Below are positions 37,301 through 47,133 of a DNA stretch of 64,000 bases, one piece after another. The notes under the pieces were generated by a model, which was given only the letters and a program-made list of their open reading frames with translations, was not told the origin of the DNA and ran no database searches. This DNA is from Polaromonas sp. (lineage in GTDB: Bacteria; Pseudomonadota; Gammaproteobacteria; Burkholderiales; Burkholderiaceae_C): contig NZ_JAAFGZ010000006.1 of the NCBI RefSeq assembly GCF_010365105.1, forward strand, positions 99,172 through 163,171. Reading direction: 5' to 3'. Positions within the stretch are counted from its first letter, which is position 1, and each line of letters opens with the position of its first letter. A program made the translations under genes and the position numbers.

Positions 37301-37944
37301 TCCATGCCAGCCCCGAAGCCATGCCCGCTGCAGAAGCAGCTGCCGCGCCCGTGGACCCGATGCGCACGGTGATCGAAAGCCGTCCCAAGGGCGCGCTGTC
37401 GGCCGTGGCTGAAAAAGTTGAATACTGGACGCAGGAAGGCCACAAGACGCTGTACATCGTGGTGTCGTTTTTGCCAGTGCCCGCCGCCAGCGGCGCGGGC
37501 ATGGTCGATCGCGCCATCGAGTTCTTCATGCCGGTCGGCCAAAGCGGCGAATCGCAGCAATGGATCACATCGAGCATGCGCATGCTGTCGCTGGCGGCGC
37601 GCGGCGGCTTCCTGGAGCGCGCGCTCAGCGACATGCGCAAGGTCGCCTGGGACCGTGGCCCGGTGCGGCTGGGCACCTACGAAAAAGCCGACGGCACGCG
37701 CGTGCCACTGTGGCACGACTCCGAGGTGGCGGCCATTGCCTATGCGGTGCAGAACATCATCGCCCGGCGCGCTGTCCAGCCTGACGCGGCCGTGCTGCAA
37801 GCAGAGTCCGCGCCAGTCGCGGCGGGCCTGGCACCACCCGTCATGGCCGGCAAGAAATGCAGCGAATGCGGTGCCCACGCGGTGATCCGCAAGGACGGCT
37901 GCGACTACTGCACCCAGTGCGGCCACCTGGGCACCTGCGGATGA
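34369..37944 (+). CDS. nrdJ: Class II (adenosylcobalamin-dependent) ribonucleotide reductase with intein
   Basis: 1,191 codons from the ATG at 34369 (AAGGA 8 bases upstream). Residues 298-677 are an intein; the spliced enzyme would have 811 residues. Extein features: NCFVQPVGDC with the N-terminal redox Cys (C91), the N296-x-C-x-E motif in NPCGEQPLPP whose Cys (678 before splicing, 298 after) is the thiyl-radical residue, and SIAPTGTVSLAF. The C-terminus has CxxC pairs (CSECG, CDYCTQCG) suited to a swinging redox tail or zinc site. Class II enzymes make dNTPs with or without O2, which fits the nitrate-respiration context. The stop overlaps nnrS by ATGA. Confidence 0.95.
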   Translation: MKREHFGRPQDLTATQPISYDVLKEKYLKPGESGLEDVYRRVARALASVELPAEREKHEALFLENLHAGAIGAGRIMSAAGTAIQATLINCFVQPVGDCIQGVDDGGYPGIYEALREAAETMRRGGGVGYDFSRIRPRNAEVKGTSSMASGPCSYINVFDQSCSTVESAGARRGAQMGVLRIDHPDVHEFITAKRTPGRWNNFNVSVGMSDGFMQALNDDQPWELVHKAKPGAALIAKGAFQRADGLWVYQTVAARELWDTVMKSAYDFAEPGILFLDNINTDNNLRYCEAIAATNPCVTADTWVMTADGPAQVADLIGRRFTAVVDGRAYAVESEGFFSTGCKPVLALRTREGQTLRLTADHRVRRVARKTRYLLEPEWIAAGQLQPGDEILLHDHRALGGWDGIGTEAEGYLLGLLVGDGTLKSDKAVISVWAPELKAVGNGAMAYALTGAAGVVQAAEAAAATLAHRVDFAGFQRPIAGRGEARMASGPVRRLAHEMGMRPGHKTLTPAMEKASSAFAAGLLRGLFDADGSVQGTQENGVNVRLSQSDLPLLQTAQRMLLRLGITSAINQNRRLSQERLLPDGRGGLKLYQTQAQHELIISGDNLRIYAECVGFADTAKAERLAQALGSYQRSLNRDRFTATVESLSEDGFEEVFDVTVADVHAFDANGLYVHNCGEQPLPPYGCCDLGPIILTRFVRHPFGFDGEPEFDFEAFEASVATQVRALDNVLEVTFWPLPQQQAESSAKRRIGVGFTGLGNALTMLRLRYDAPEGRDMAARIAIRMRDAAYAASVALAKEKGAFPKFDADGYLATGTFASRLPAELQQAIRADGIRNSHLLSIAPTGTVSLAFADNASNGIEPAFSWMYKRKKRESDGSTTDYAVEDHAWRLYRELGGDVNQLPDYFVSALEMSATSHIAMMQAVQPFIDTAISKTVNVPADYAYNDFKSLYHQAWRAGLKGLATYRPNAILGSVLEVHASPEAMPAAEAAAAPVDPMRTVIESRPKGALSAVAEKVEYWTQEGHKTLYIVVSFLPVPAASGAGMVDRAIEFFMPVGQSGESQQWITSSMRMLSLAARGGFLERALSDMRKVAWDRGPVRLGTYEKADGTRVPLWHDSEVAAIAYAVQNIIARRAVQPDAAVLQAESAPVAAGLAPPVMAGKKCSECGAHAVIRKDGCDYCTQCGHLGTCG
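35260..36399 (+). mobile_element. LAGLIDADG intein within NrdJ
   Basis: A 380-residue intein. Cys1 (CVTADTWVMTADG) opens block A; block B has TADH with His at intein residue 66; the two DOD endonuclease motifs are LLGLLVGDG (Asp at 124) and LRGLFDADG (Asp at 235); blocks F and G are FDVTVADVHAF and LYVHN, ending in His-Asn before the host Cys. All splicing residues and both catalytic Asp are present, so splicing and homing both look possible. The intein lies between Pro297 and the catalytic Cys of the enzyme. Confidence 0.93.
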
Positions 37945-39263
37945 ACCAGGCCGCCATTTCCACGGTTCGCGGGCTCAATGGCAAGCCCTCTGCCGAGGAA
38001 CTGGCAAGGCTGGACCGGCACTGGCGGTCCCGTTACCTCCTGCTGGCGCCGCACAGGCTGGGGTTTTTCCTGGCAATGGTGGTACTTGTGACAGCAGGCG
38101 CGTGGTGGGCGCTGGTGCAGCTGGACCGCATGAGCGCAGCACTGGGCTGGTCTTACACCCTGTCACCCTCGCTGGTGCATGGGGCCGTGATGACCTTTGG
38201 TTTCATTCCGCTGTTTTTTTCGGGTTTCCTGTTCACTGCCGGTCCCAAATGGCTGGGGGTCAAGCCCCATGACATGGTTCGCGTGGCGCCGCCCATGCTG
38301 CTGCAGGCAACAGCCTGGCTGGGGTGGCTGGCGGCGGCGCACTTCAGCGCAAGCGTGGCGATTGCTGCGCTTGCGCTGGCGGGGTCAGGCCTGGCATGGA
38401 TGACGCTGCTGTTCTGGCAACTCATCCGGCGCAGCCGCATGGCAGACCGCGTGCATGCGCTGACCATCGGCCTGGCCTGCATCGTCGGGTGCCTGAGCCT
38501 GGCGGGGCTGGCGCTGAGCCTGTCTTTTGGTGCGCAGGCTGCGGCGCTGGCCTGCGTGCTCACCGGTCTTTGGGGTTTTGTGCTGGTGGTGTATGTGTCG
38601 GTCGCGCACCGCATGATTCCATTTTTCACCTCCAGTGCCATTCCCGCGATGCAGGCCTGGCGGCCGTTCTGGGTGCTGTGGCTGATGCTGGCGGTGGCGG
38701 CGGTCGAGGTGGCCACCGCGTGGGGAGAGGCGGCCGGCCTTTTTCAGGGTGTGGCCGGCGCCCTATGGACGCTGGGGCGGGGTATTTTCGAGCTGCTGGC
38801 CGGTGCTCTGCTGCTGTGGCTCGCCCTGGCGTGGGGGCTGGTGAAAAGCTTCAGGAATCGTCTGCTGGCGATGCTGCACATCGGGTTTTTGTGGCTGGGC
38901 CTGGCGCTTGCGCTGGGCGGGGCGACGCAATTGCTGGGCTGGGCGCAGGGCGCACCGGTGCTCAGCCTGGGTGCGCTGCACGCGCTCACCATGGGCTGCC
39001 TGGCGTCATTGATGCTGGCCATGGTCACGCGGGTGTCCTGCGGCCACAGCGGACGCGCTCTGGTGGCCGACGGGCTCGTCTGGACGCTGTTTGGTGTGCT
39101 GCAGGTGGCAACCCTGCTGCGTATTGCGGGCGGCATGCAGAGCGACCTCACCGGCTGGCTGCTGCTGGCCAGTGCGCTGCTATGGGCCGCCATCATGGCG
39201 TTCTGGGGCGTGCGGCTGGGCAGCTGGTATGGCCGTTTGCGGGCCGATGGCCGCGTGGGCTAG
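37941..39263 (+). CDS. nnrS: NnrS-family haem-copper membrane protein
   Basis: A 440-residue protein with about 12 hydrophobic segments and the NnrS landmarks HRLGFFLAMVV, HGAVMTFGFIPLFFSGFLFTAGPKWL (shortened: HGxxM and GPKWL) and HRMIPFFTSS. NnrS proteins relieve nitrosative stress, probably by limiting damage by NO or dinitrosyl iron complexes. The ATG overlaps the nrdJ stop. Its position beside a nitrate reductase cluster fits NO exposure during denitrification. Confidence 0.9.
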   Translation: MNQAAISTVRGLNGKPSAEELARLDRHWRSRYLLLAPHRLGFFLAMVVLVTAGAWWALVQLDRMSAALGWSYTLSPSLVHGAVMTFGFIPLFFSGFLFTAGPKWLGVKPHDMVRVAPPMLLQATAWLGWLAAAHFSASVAIAALALAGSGLAWMTLLFWQLIRRSRMADRVHALTIGLACIVGCLSLAGLALSLSFGAQAAALACVLTGLWGFVLVVYVSVAHRMIPFFTSSAIPAMQAWRPFWVLWLMLAVAAVEVATAWGEAAGLFQGVAGALWTLGRGIFELLAGALLLWLALAWGLVKSFRNRLLAMLHIGFLWLGLALALGGATQLLGWAQGAPVLSLGALHALTMGCLASLMLAMVTRVSCGHSGRALVADGLVWTLFGVLQVATLLRIAGGMQSDLTGWLLLASALLWAAIMAFWGVRLGSWYGRLRADGRVG

Positions 39264-39274
39264 AAAGAAAACGC

Positions 39275-39928
39275 ATGAACCTGACTGCCCTGCCGGAACA
39301 GCTTCCGGTCCAGCACCGCGACAGCGATCTGGCGACGCTTGTCCCCGCGCTCATGCAGTCGCGGCAGACCATATTGCCCAAGCGCCTGGCCGCGCCCGGC
39401 CCCGACGCCGGCCAGCTCGAACTCATATTGAACGCTGCAGCCAGCGCGCCCGACCACGGCCAGCTGCTGCCATGGCGCTTTGTCATCGTGCCGCAGGCGG
39501 CGCGCGCCGCGCTGGCCGAGGTGTTCGGCGCGGCGCTGGTGGAGCGCGATGCCTCTGCCACCCCCGAGCAAGTCGCGCAGGCGCAAGAAAAAGCGCACCG
39601 TTCGCCGCTGCTGATGCTGTTGGTGGTCGATGGCGAGTGCGGCAACCCTGACATTGACCTGGCCGAGCGCATTGTTTCCGCCGGCTGCGCTGTGCAGAAC
39701 ATGCTGCTGATGGCGACCGCGCTGGGTTATGGCTCGGCGCTGACCAGCGGCAAGGCCTTGAAATCCGACGGCTTGCGCCGGCTGTTTGGCCTGGCGCAGG
39801 GAGAGCATGCGCTGTGCTTTGTCAGCATGGGCTCTGTCCAGTCGCGCAAAATCGCGAGGCTGCGGCCCGCACCCGGTGATTTCGTCAGCACCCTGTCGCC
39901 CGACGGGCAAATTGTGGCCGGTTTCTGA
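39275..39928 (+). CDS. Nitroreductase-family FMN protein
   Basis: A 217-residue protein with the nitroreductase fold start (LILNAAASAPDHGQLLPWRFVIV) and a later AGCAVQNMLLMATALGYGS motif that contacts FMN. This subgroup (like E. coli YdjA) is small and its substrate is not known. It starts 11 bases after nnrS, which suggests the same operon and a redox or detoxification role. Confidence 0.85.
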   Translation: MNLTALPEQLPVQHRDSDLATLVPALMQSRQTILPKRLAAPGPDAGQLELILNAAASAPDHGQLLPWRFVIVPQAARAALAEVFGAALVERDASATPEQVAQAQEKAHRSPLLMLLVVDGECGNPDIDLAERIVSAGCAVQNMLLMATALGYGSALTSGKALKSDGLRRLFGLAQGEHALCFVSMGSVQSRKIARLRPAPGDFVSTLSPDGQIVAGF

Positions 39929-40006
39929 TCGGCACGGCAGTTCAGCTTTTGCCCCTTGTTGCATTTCTGGCCCCTTCCTTTCCTTTTTTACAAACGGATA
40001 TTTTTC

Positions 40007-40408
40007 ATGAGCATCTCCACTTTTAACGATCTTTTGCAAGCCGCACGGTCCCAGCCCGATCCGCAGCGTCTCTTGTTTGTATTTGCCGGCGTCGAGCTGC
40101 CCGACGATGCCAGCCCCGCGCAGCGCGAGCGCTTCGAGGCCGGGCAGGGTGGCGCGCTGGTGCCGCTGATGTGCGTGGACAAGCGGCCCGACGAACTTGA
40201 CTCGTTCAGCACACTGGTGGCCGAGTCGAGCCAGTTCGGTCACGACTGGCGCATCGTGTTTGCCGCTGCCATGTCGGGATCGGACCGGGCGCCCACCAGC
40301 GAAGACGCCGAAAAGCCGCTGGAGCGCATGGTCGAGTCCATCAAGCGCGGCGAGCACAGCGGGTTCATTCCCTTCGACACCCAGGGCCTTGCCGTCCAGA
40401 TTGGCTGA
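40007..40408 (+). CDS. Conserved 133-residue protein (often labelled ribonucleotide reductase subunit alpha)
   Basis: Starts MSISTFNDLLQAARSQPDPQ and has LLFVFAGVELPDDA, MCVDKRPDELDSF and SGFIPFDTQGLAVQIG. I recognise a Burkholderiales family that databases commonly name as a ribonucleotide reductase alpha subunit, but no catalytic motif of that enzyme is present and the protein is far too short. The name may simply come from proximity to nrdJ. Coupled closely to the hemerythrin gene (one base apart). Confidence 0.75.
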   Translation: MSISTFNDLLQAARSQPDPQRLLFVFAGVELPDDASPAQRERFEAGQGGALVPLMCVDKRPDELDSFSTLVAESSQFGHDWRIVFAAAMSGSDRAPTSEDAEKPLERMVESIKRGEHSGFIPFDTQGLAVQIG

Positions 40409-40409
40409 C

Positions 40410-40994
40410 ATGGCAACTCTCAGCCGACCTACCACCCGCCCGGTTTCCCTGCCCGGCCACAGCGCGCCGGCCGCCGGATTTGAAGCGCCGTTCGAGATGC
40501 TGGCCACCTGCCACGACCGGGTCGAGCGCATGCTGGCGCTGCAAAAAAAGCTCCAGCAACACCTGCTGGACAAAGGCTGCGACGAGCCCGCCCGCCAGGC
40601 CGCACGCGACGTGATGCGCTACTTTGACATCGCCGCGCCGCTTCACCATCAGGACGAGGAACTGCATGTCTTTCCGCCCCTGCTGGCCGGGCCGGACGCT
40701 GCCCTGCACGCACTGGTGCTGCGGCTGATGCAGGACCACCGGCAGATGGATGCCGGTTGGGCGCGGGCGCGCCGCAGCCTGCAGGCCGTTGCCGACATGC
40801 CTGACTCAGGCAGCGTGGCACTGCCGCCGGACCAGACTGCCGCGCTGGACCAGTTCGCCGCCCTGTACCGCCAGCACCTGGATGACGAAAACAACATTGC
40901 CTATCCCGCCGCCCAGGCCGTGTTGCCGCCGCAAGCCGTGGCGGCCATGAGCGAAGACATGATGCAGCGACGGGGTGTGGCGCCGAAAACCTGA
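40410..40994 (+). CDS. Hemerythrin HHE-domain protein
   Basis: A 194-residue four-helix-bundle protein with the diiron ligands visible as [32 protein letters not shown] and [14 protein letters not shown]. Such proteins bind O2 or NO, or repair iron-sulfur centres damaged by them. Starts one base after the previous gene. A role in NO or oxygen handling alongside nnrS is an inference from position. Confidence 0.9.
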   Translation: MATLSRPTTRPVSLPGHSAPAAGFEAPFEMLATCHDRVERMLALQKKLQQHLLDKGCDEPARQAARDVMRYFDIAAPLHHQDEELHVFPPLLAGPDAALHALVLRLMQDHRQMDAGWARARRSLQAVADMPDSGSVALPPDQTAALDQFAALYRQHLDDENNIAYPAAQAVLPPQAVAAMSEDMMQRRGVAPKT

Positions 40995-41038
40995 GCCGGG
41001 CCAGCGCCCTTGCCGGCGGTTGCAGGCAAAATGGCAGC

Positions 41039-42409
41039 ATGAACGCGTCTCCCCATTTTTCTGCTGCCCCTGATGGTCTTGTTTCGCCTGCTTCATCGGC
41101 CATGTCGCCGGTCCCGGCTGTCAGCTACGAGATTTCAAACCTCATGCGAACCCTGGGTTTGAAGGCGAAATCAGCTTCTTCGCAGATGGCACGGGCGCCG
41201 GCAGCTATTAAAAAAAGAGCGCTTCTCGGCTTGGCCGCCTTGTTGCGCAGCAACCTGGCTGCGCTGCAGACCGCCAACCAGCGCGACCTGGACCGGGCCA
41301 GCGCCGCCGGTCTGGCCGGGCCTTTGTTCGAGCGCCTCAAGCTCAGCCCCAAGGACCTGGAAACCGTCGCGCTCGGCTGCGGGCAACTGGCCGCCATGCC
41401 CGACATCATTGGCGAGATCATCGGCATGAAAGAGCAGCCCAGCGGCATCCGTGTCGGCCAGATGCGCGTGCCTATTGGCGTGTTCGGCATGATCTACGAA
41501 AGCCGCCCGAACGTGACGATTGAAGCGGCATCGCTCGCCATCAAAAGCGGCAATGCCTGCATTTTGCGCGGCGGCTCCGAAGCCATCGAATCGAACAAGG
41601 CGCTGGCGGCGCTGGTGCAGCAGGCGCTGCTCGAAGCCGGCCTGCCGGCGGATGCCGTGCAGCTGGTGCCGACCACCGACCGCGAAGCCGTCGGCCATCT
41701 GATCGCCATGCCGCAGTATGTGGACGTGATCATTCCACGCGGCGGCAAGGGGCTGATCGAGCGCATCAGCCGTGATGCCAGGGTGCCGGTCATCAAGCAC
41801 CTGGACGGCAACTGCCATGTCTATGTCGATGATCCGTGCGACATCGCCATGGCGGTGAACATCGCCGACAACGCCAAGACCCAGAAATACAGCCCCTGCA
41901 ATGCGACCGAGAGCCTGCTGGTGGCGCGCGGCGTGGCGGAGGAATTCTTGCCTCTGATCGGCGCGATTTATGTCGCCAAAGGTGTGGAAATGCGGTGTGA
42001 TGCGGCTGCAGCGCATATCCTGCGGGAGCAAGCAGCTATCAGTTCAGTAGCAAACATCGTGTTGGCCACCGAGCAGGACTGGTACGAGGAATACCTGGCA
42101 CCGGTCATCAGCATCAAAGTGGTCAAGGACGTGGACGAAGCCATTGCCCACATCAACCAGTATTCCAGCCACCACACCGACGCCATCCTGACGCGCGACC
42201 ACCTGCATGCCCAGCGTTTTCTGCGCGAAGTCGATTCGGCCAGCGTGATGGTCAACGCCAGCACCCGCTTTGCCGACGGCTTCGAGTACGGGCTGGGGGC
42301 GGAAATCGGCATCAGCACCGACAAGTTCCATGCGCGAGGGCCGGTCGGCATCGAAGGCCTGACCTCGCTCAAGTACGTGGTGCTGGGTCAGGGCGAAGTG
42401 CGAACCTGA
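41039..42409 (+). CDS. proA: Gamma-glutamyl phosphate reductase
   Basis: A 456-residue NADPH-dependent enzyme that reduces gamma-glutamyl phosphate in proline synthesis. Motifs include [21 protein letters not shown] and the catalytic-Cys region [13 protein letters not shown]. The N-terminus is longer than usual; an ATG at 41102 may be the true start. One stretch near residues 319-338 ([20 protein letters not shown]) coincides with a copy of the 58-bp element and may be extra sequence. Normally follows holA directly in relatives. Confidence 0.95.
   Translation: MNASPHFSAAPDGLVSPASSAMSPVPAVSYEISNLMRTLGLKAKSASSQMARAPAAIKKRALLGLAALLRSNLAALQTANQRDLDRASAAGLAGPLFERLKLSPKDLETVALGCGQLAAMPDIIGEIIGMKEQPSGIRVGQMRVPIGVFGMIYESRPNVTIEAASLAIKSGNACILRGGSEAIESNKALAALVQQALLEAGLPADAVQLVPTTDREAVGHLIAMPQYVDVIIPRGGKGLIERISRDARVPVIKHLDGNCHVYVDDPCDIAMAVNIADNAKTQKYSPCNATESLLVARGVAEEFLPLIGAIYVAKGVEMRCDAAAAHILREQAAISSVANIVLATEQDWYEEYLAPVISIKVVKDVDEAIAHINQYSSHHTDAILTRDHLHAQRFLREVDSASVMVNASTRFADGFEYGLGAEIGISTDKFHARGPVGIEGLTSLKYVVLGQGEVRT
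41994..42051 (+). repeat. 58-bp dispersed element, probable in-frame copy inside proA
   Basis: The right-hand 41 bases (GCGCATATCC ... AGCTATCAGTTCAGTAGC) match the copy at 54355-54412 at 27 positions, with GCGC-to-AGCTAT spacing identical to the intergenic copies. The A-rich left end is not conserved. It is translated within proA. Confidence 0.5.
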
Positions 42410-42538
42410 CTGGCTGGGGTCCTTGTCTTGTAGGCCATTTCCCCATCTACAGAGCCGTCCGCAGGGCTGGACGATTCACAGGCCCTAGAATTCGGCATCA
42501 CCGAACAAGATAACGACATTCCCATCGAAAGTGGCCGC

Positions 42539-43834
42539 ATGGTTCCGCACCTCATCACCGCCCTGACGGGCCCCATCAACGAGCTTGAGCAGCGCATCCT
42601 GGACACCACACCGGCCATCGAGCGCTGGTTCCGGCTCGAATGGATGGAGCACACGCCGCCGTTCTACAGCTCGGTCGATATCCGCAACGCCGGCTTCAAG
42701 CTCGCGCCGGTCGATACCAACCTGTTTCCGGGCGGCTGGGATCACCTGACCCCGCAGATGATGCCGCTGGCGGTGCAGGCCGCCATGGCGGCGATTGAAA
42801 AAATCTGCCCCGAAGCGCGCAACCTGCTGGTGGTGCCCGAACACCACACGCGCAACCCGTCCTACCTGGCCAACGTGCTGCAGCTCAAGCGGATTTTTTA
42901 CCAGGCCGGCCTGAATGTGCGGTTTGGCTCGCTGAGCGCGGACATCAAGGAGCCGACCACGGTGCAGCTGCCCGACGGCGAGAGCCTGGTGCTGGAGCCG
43001 CTGATCCGCACCGACCGCCGGCTGGGGCTGAAGGATTTCGATCCCTGCACCATCCTGCTCAACAACGACCTGTCGGCCGGCATTCCCGGCATTCTGGAAG
43101 ACCTGCACGAGCAATACCTGTTGCCGCCACTGCATGCCGGCTGGACAGTGCGCCGCAAGTCGAACCATTTCAAGGCGTATGAAGAGATTTCCAAGCGCTT
43201 TGGCAAGCTGCTGGGGATTGACCCGTGGCTGATCAATCCGATGTTTGCGCAATGCGGTGACGTGGACCTGGCCCAGGGGCGGGGCATGGAATGCTTGACG
43301 ACGCATGTCGATGCGCTGCTGTCGCGCATCAAGCGCAAGTACAAGGAATACGGTATCAACGAAAAGCCGTTTGTCATGGTCAAGCCCGACAACGGCACCT
43401 CGGGCCTGGGCGTCATCACCGTGCATGACGCCAAGGAACTTGAAGCACTTGGGCGCAAGGCCAAAGCCAGGCCCGGCGCGGCCCGCGACGGCATGCCGCC
43501 ATCTGAAATCATCATCCAGGAAGGCGTGCTGACCAACGAGCGCATCGAGGGAGCCGTGGCCGAACCGGTGGTCTACATGATGGACCGCTACGTGGTCGGC
43601 GGCTTTTACAGGGTGCATGCCGAGCGCGACGTGGACGAGAACCTCAACGCGCCCGGCGCGCGTTACGAGCCGCTGTCGTTTTCAGACAGCGGCCGGCTGC
43701 CGCAAAACGGTGAAAAGCCCGGCTCCAGCAGTCCTAACCGCTTCTACATGTACGGCGTGGTGGCCCGGCTGGCCATGCTGGCGGCCAGCTACGAGCTGGA
43801 AGCGACCGACCCGGATGCCGAAGTTTACGACTGA
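42539..43834 (+). CDS. gshA: Glutamate-cysteine ligase (betaproteobacterial type)
   Basis: A 431-residue ATP-dependent ligase, first step of glutathione synthesis. The sequence starts MVPHLITALTGPINELEQRIL and contains SVDIRNAGFKLAPVDTNLFPGGW and KPDNGTSGLGV (ATP-grasp-like), the features of the GshA type found in Burkholderiales rather than the E. coli type. Upstream are proA and a 129-base gap; downstream a GC hairpin (43841-43864) and kup. Confidence 0.93.
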   Translation: MVPHLITALTGPINELEQRILDTTPAIERWFRLEWMEHTPPFYSSVDIRNAGFKLAPVDTNLFPGGWDHLTPQMMPLAVQAAMAAIEKICPEARNLLVVPEHHTRNPSYLANVLQLKRIFYQAGLNVRFGSLSADIKEPTTVQLPDGESLVLEPLIRTDRRLGLKDFDPCTILLNNDLSAGIPGILEDLHEQYLLPPLHAGWTVRRKSNHFKAYEEISKRFGKLLGIDPWLINPMFAQCGDVDLAQGRGMECLTTHVDALLSRIKRKYKEYGINEKPFVMVKPDNGTSGLGVITVHDAKELEALGRKAKARPGAARDGMPPSEIIIQEGVLTNERIEGAVAEPVVYMMDRYVVGGFYRVHAERDVDENLNAPGARYEPLSFSDSGRLPQNGEKPGSSSPNRFYMYGVVARLAMLAASYELEATDPDAEVYD

Positions 43835-43840
43835 CTGTGC

Positions 43841-43864
43841 GGCCGGGCAGGGCGCCGCCCGGCC
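43841..43864 (+). terminator. GC-rich hairpin after gshA
   Basis: GGCCGGGC and GCCCGGCC form a perfect 8-bp stem with an 8-base loop, 6 bases after the gshA stop. The following AGTTGTTG is only mildly T-rich, so termination efficiency is uncertain. Confidence 0.45.
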
Positions 43865-44033
43865 AGTTGTTGCGGTGCAACAAAACCAGGGTTTCTACCC
43901 GTCGCGGGTGATCACTGCTTGCAAGCGCATGGGCTGAGTGCAAAATGGCGGACCCTTCGACAAGCCTTTCATGGGCCACGGCCGTCTCTGGCGGTGCTCG
44001 AATCCAGTCCTTTTTCCAAGACGGGCAGCTTTT

Positions 44034-45902
<1,869 letters not shown>

Positions 45903-46141
45903 GTCAAATCCGGGTTTTGCGCAATTTCCATCGGGCTTGGCTGCTCCTTATTTCATAGTCTTTGCTTGTTGCGGGGTTGGTCCGGGCGGGGTTGCAGGGA
46001 AAATCCATGCGAACGCCGCCAGTGCCAGCGCAGCATCCGGCGCGGCCACGCAGTTTGTACAACAATACGGTCCAGCATCGCCGCGCACGCCCAGCCCGTG
46101 CCGGCGCCACCAACCCGGACCGCCAAGTCCCCTCCAACGCC

Positions 46142-47101
46142 ATGAACATCCTTTTTATTGCCGATCCGCTTGCGTCCTTCAAGATTTACAAGGACACCAC
46201 CTTTTCCATGATGCGCGAGGCGCAAAGGCGCGGGCACCGCATCAGCGCCTGCGAGCCCAAGGACATCATGTGGCAGCAGGGCACGCCGGTAACCGCCTTC
46301 GTGCGCGACATCCACCTGACAGGCGATTCGCTGGACTGGTTCACCGCCGAGCAGCAGCATCCGAACGAGCGGCCGCAGCCGCTGAAGGACGTCGGCTGCG
46401 TCATCATGCGCAAGGACCCGCCGTTCGACAGCGAATACATCTACAGCACCCACCTGCTGGAGCAGGCCGAGCGCGAAGGCGCCAAGGTCTTCAACAAGCC
46501 GCGCGCACTGCGCGATCACCCGGAAAAGCTCGCCATCATGGAGTTCCCGCAGTTCATCGGTCCGACGCTGGTGACGCGCGACGCCGCCGACATCAAGCGC
46601 TTTCATGCCGAGCACCAGGACATCATCCTGAAGCCGCTCGACGGCATGGGCGGCATGGGCATTTTCCGGGTCAGGGCCGACGGCCTGAACCTGGGCAGCA
46701 TCATCGAAACCCTGAACAAGAACGGCGCTGAAAGCGTGATGGTGCAAAAGTTTCTGCCTGAAATCGTCAAGGGCGACAAGCGCGTGCTGGTGATTGGCGG
46801 CAAGCCGGTTCCTTTCAGCCTGGCGCGCATTCCGCAGGGCAGCGAGGTGCGCGGCAACCTGGCGGCTGGCGGGCTGGGCGTGGCGCAGCCGCTGTCGGCG
46901 CGCGACTATGAAATCGCCGAGGCACTGGGACCCATCCTGGCCGCGCGCGGCCTGCTGCTGGCCGGCATTGACGTGATTGGCGACTGCGTGACCGAGATCA
47001 ACGTCACCAGCCCGACCTGTTTCCAGGAAATCCACGACCAGATGGGTTTTGACGTGGCGTCAATGTTCATTGACGCGCTGGAAGACGCGCTGGCGGCCTG
47101 A
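46142..47101 (+). CDS. gshB: Glutathione synthetase
   Basis: A 319-residue ATP-grasp enzyme that adds glycine to gamma-glutamylcysteine. Family features are MNILFIADPLASFKIYKDTTFSMM at the start (trimmed: IADPL, KDTTF), MRKDPPFDSEYI, KPLDGMGGMGIFRV and the C-terminal ITEINVTSPT-like sequence. The ATG at 46142 is the family start. A 239-base upstream gap contains no gene. Convergent with apbE, 32 bases apart. Confidence 0.95.
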   Translation: MNILFIADPLASFKIYKDTTFSMMREAQRRGHRISACEPKDIMWQQGTPVTAFVRDIHLTGDSLDWFTAEQQHPNERPQPLKDVGCVIMRKDPPFDSEYIYSTHLLEQAEREGAKVFNKPRALRDHPEKLAIMEFPQFIGPTLVTRDAADIKRFHAEHQDIILKPLDGMGGMGIFRVRADGLNLGSIIETLNKNGAESVMVQKFLPEIVKGDKRVLVIGGKPVPFSLARIPQGSEVRGNLAAGGLGVAQPLSARDYEIAEALGPILAARGLLLAGIDVIGDCVTEINVTSPTCFQEIHDQMGFDVASMFIDALEDALAA

Positions 47102-47133
47102 CCCTTAGCCGGGCAGGCACTGAAGGTCGAGTT

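Noticed and set aside
41163..41220. A further possible 58-bp element near the start of proA (GCTATTAAAAAAAGAGC)
   Set aside because: The encoded residues align with normal ProA proteins without an insertion, so the resemblance is probably chance.
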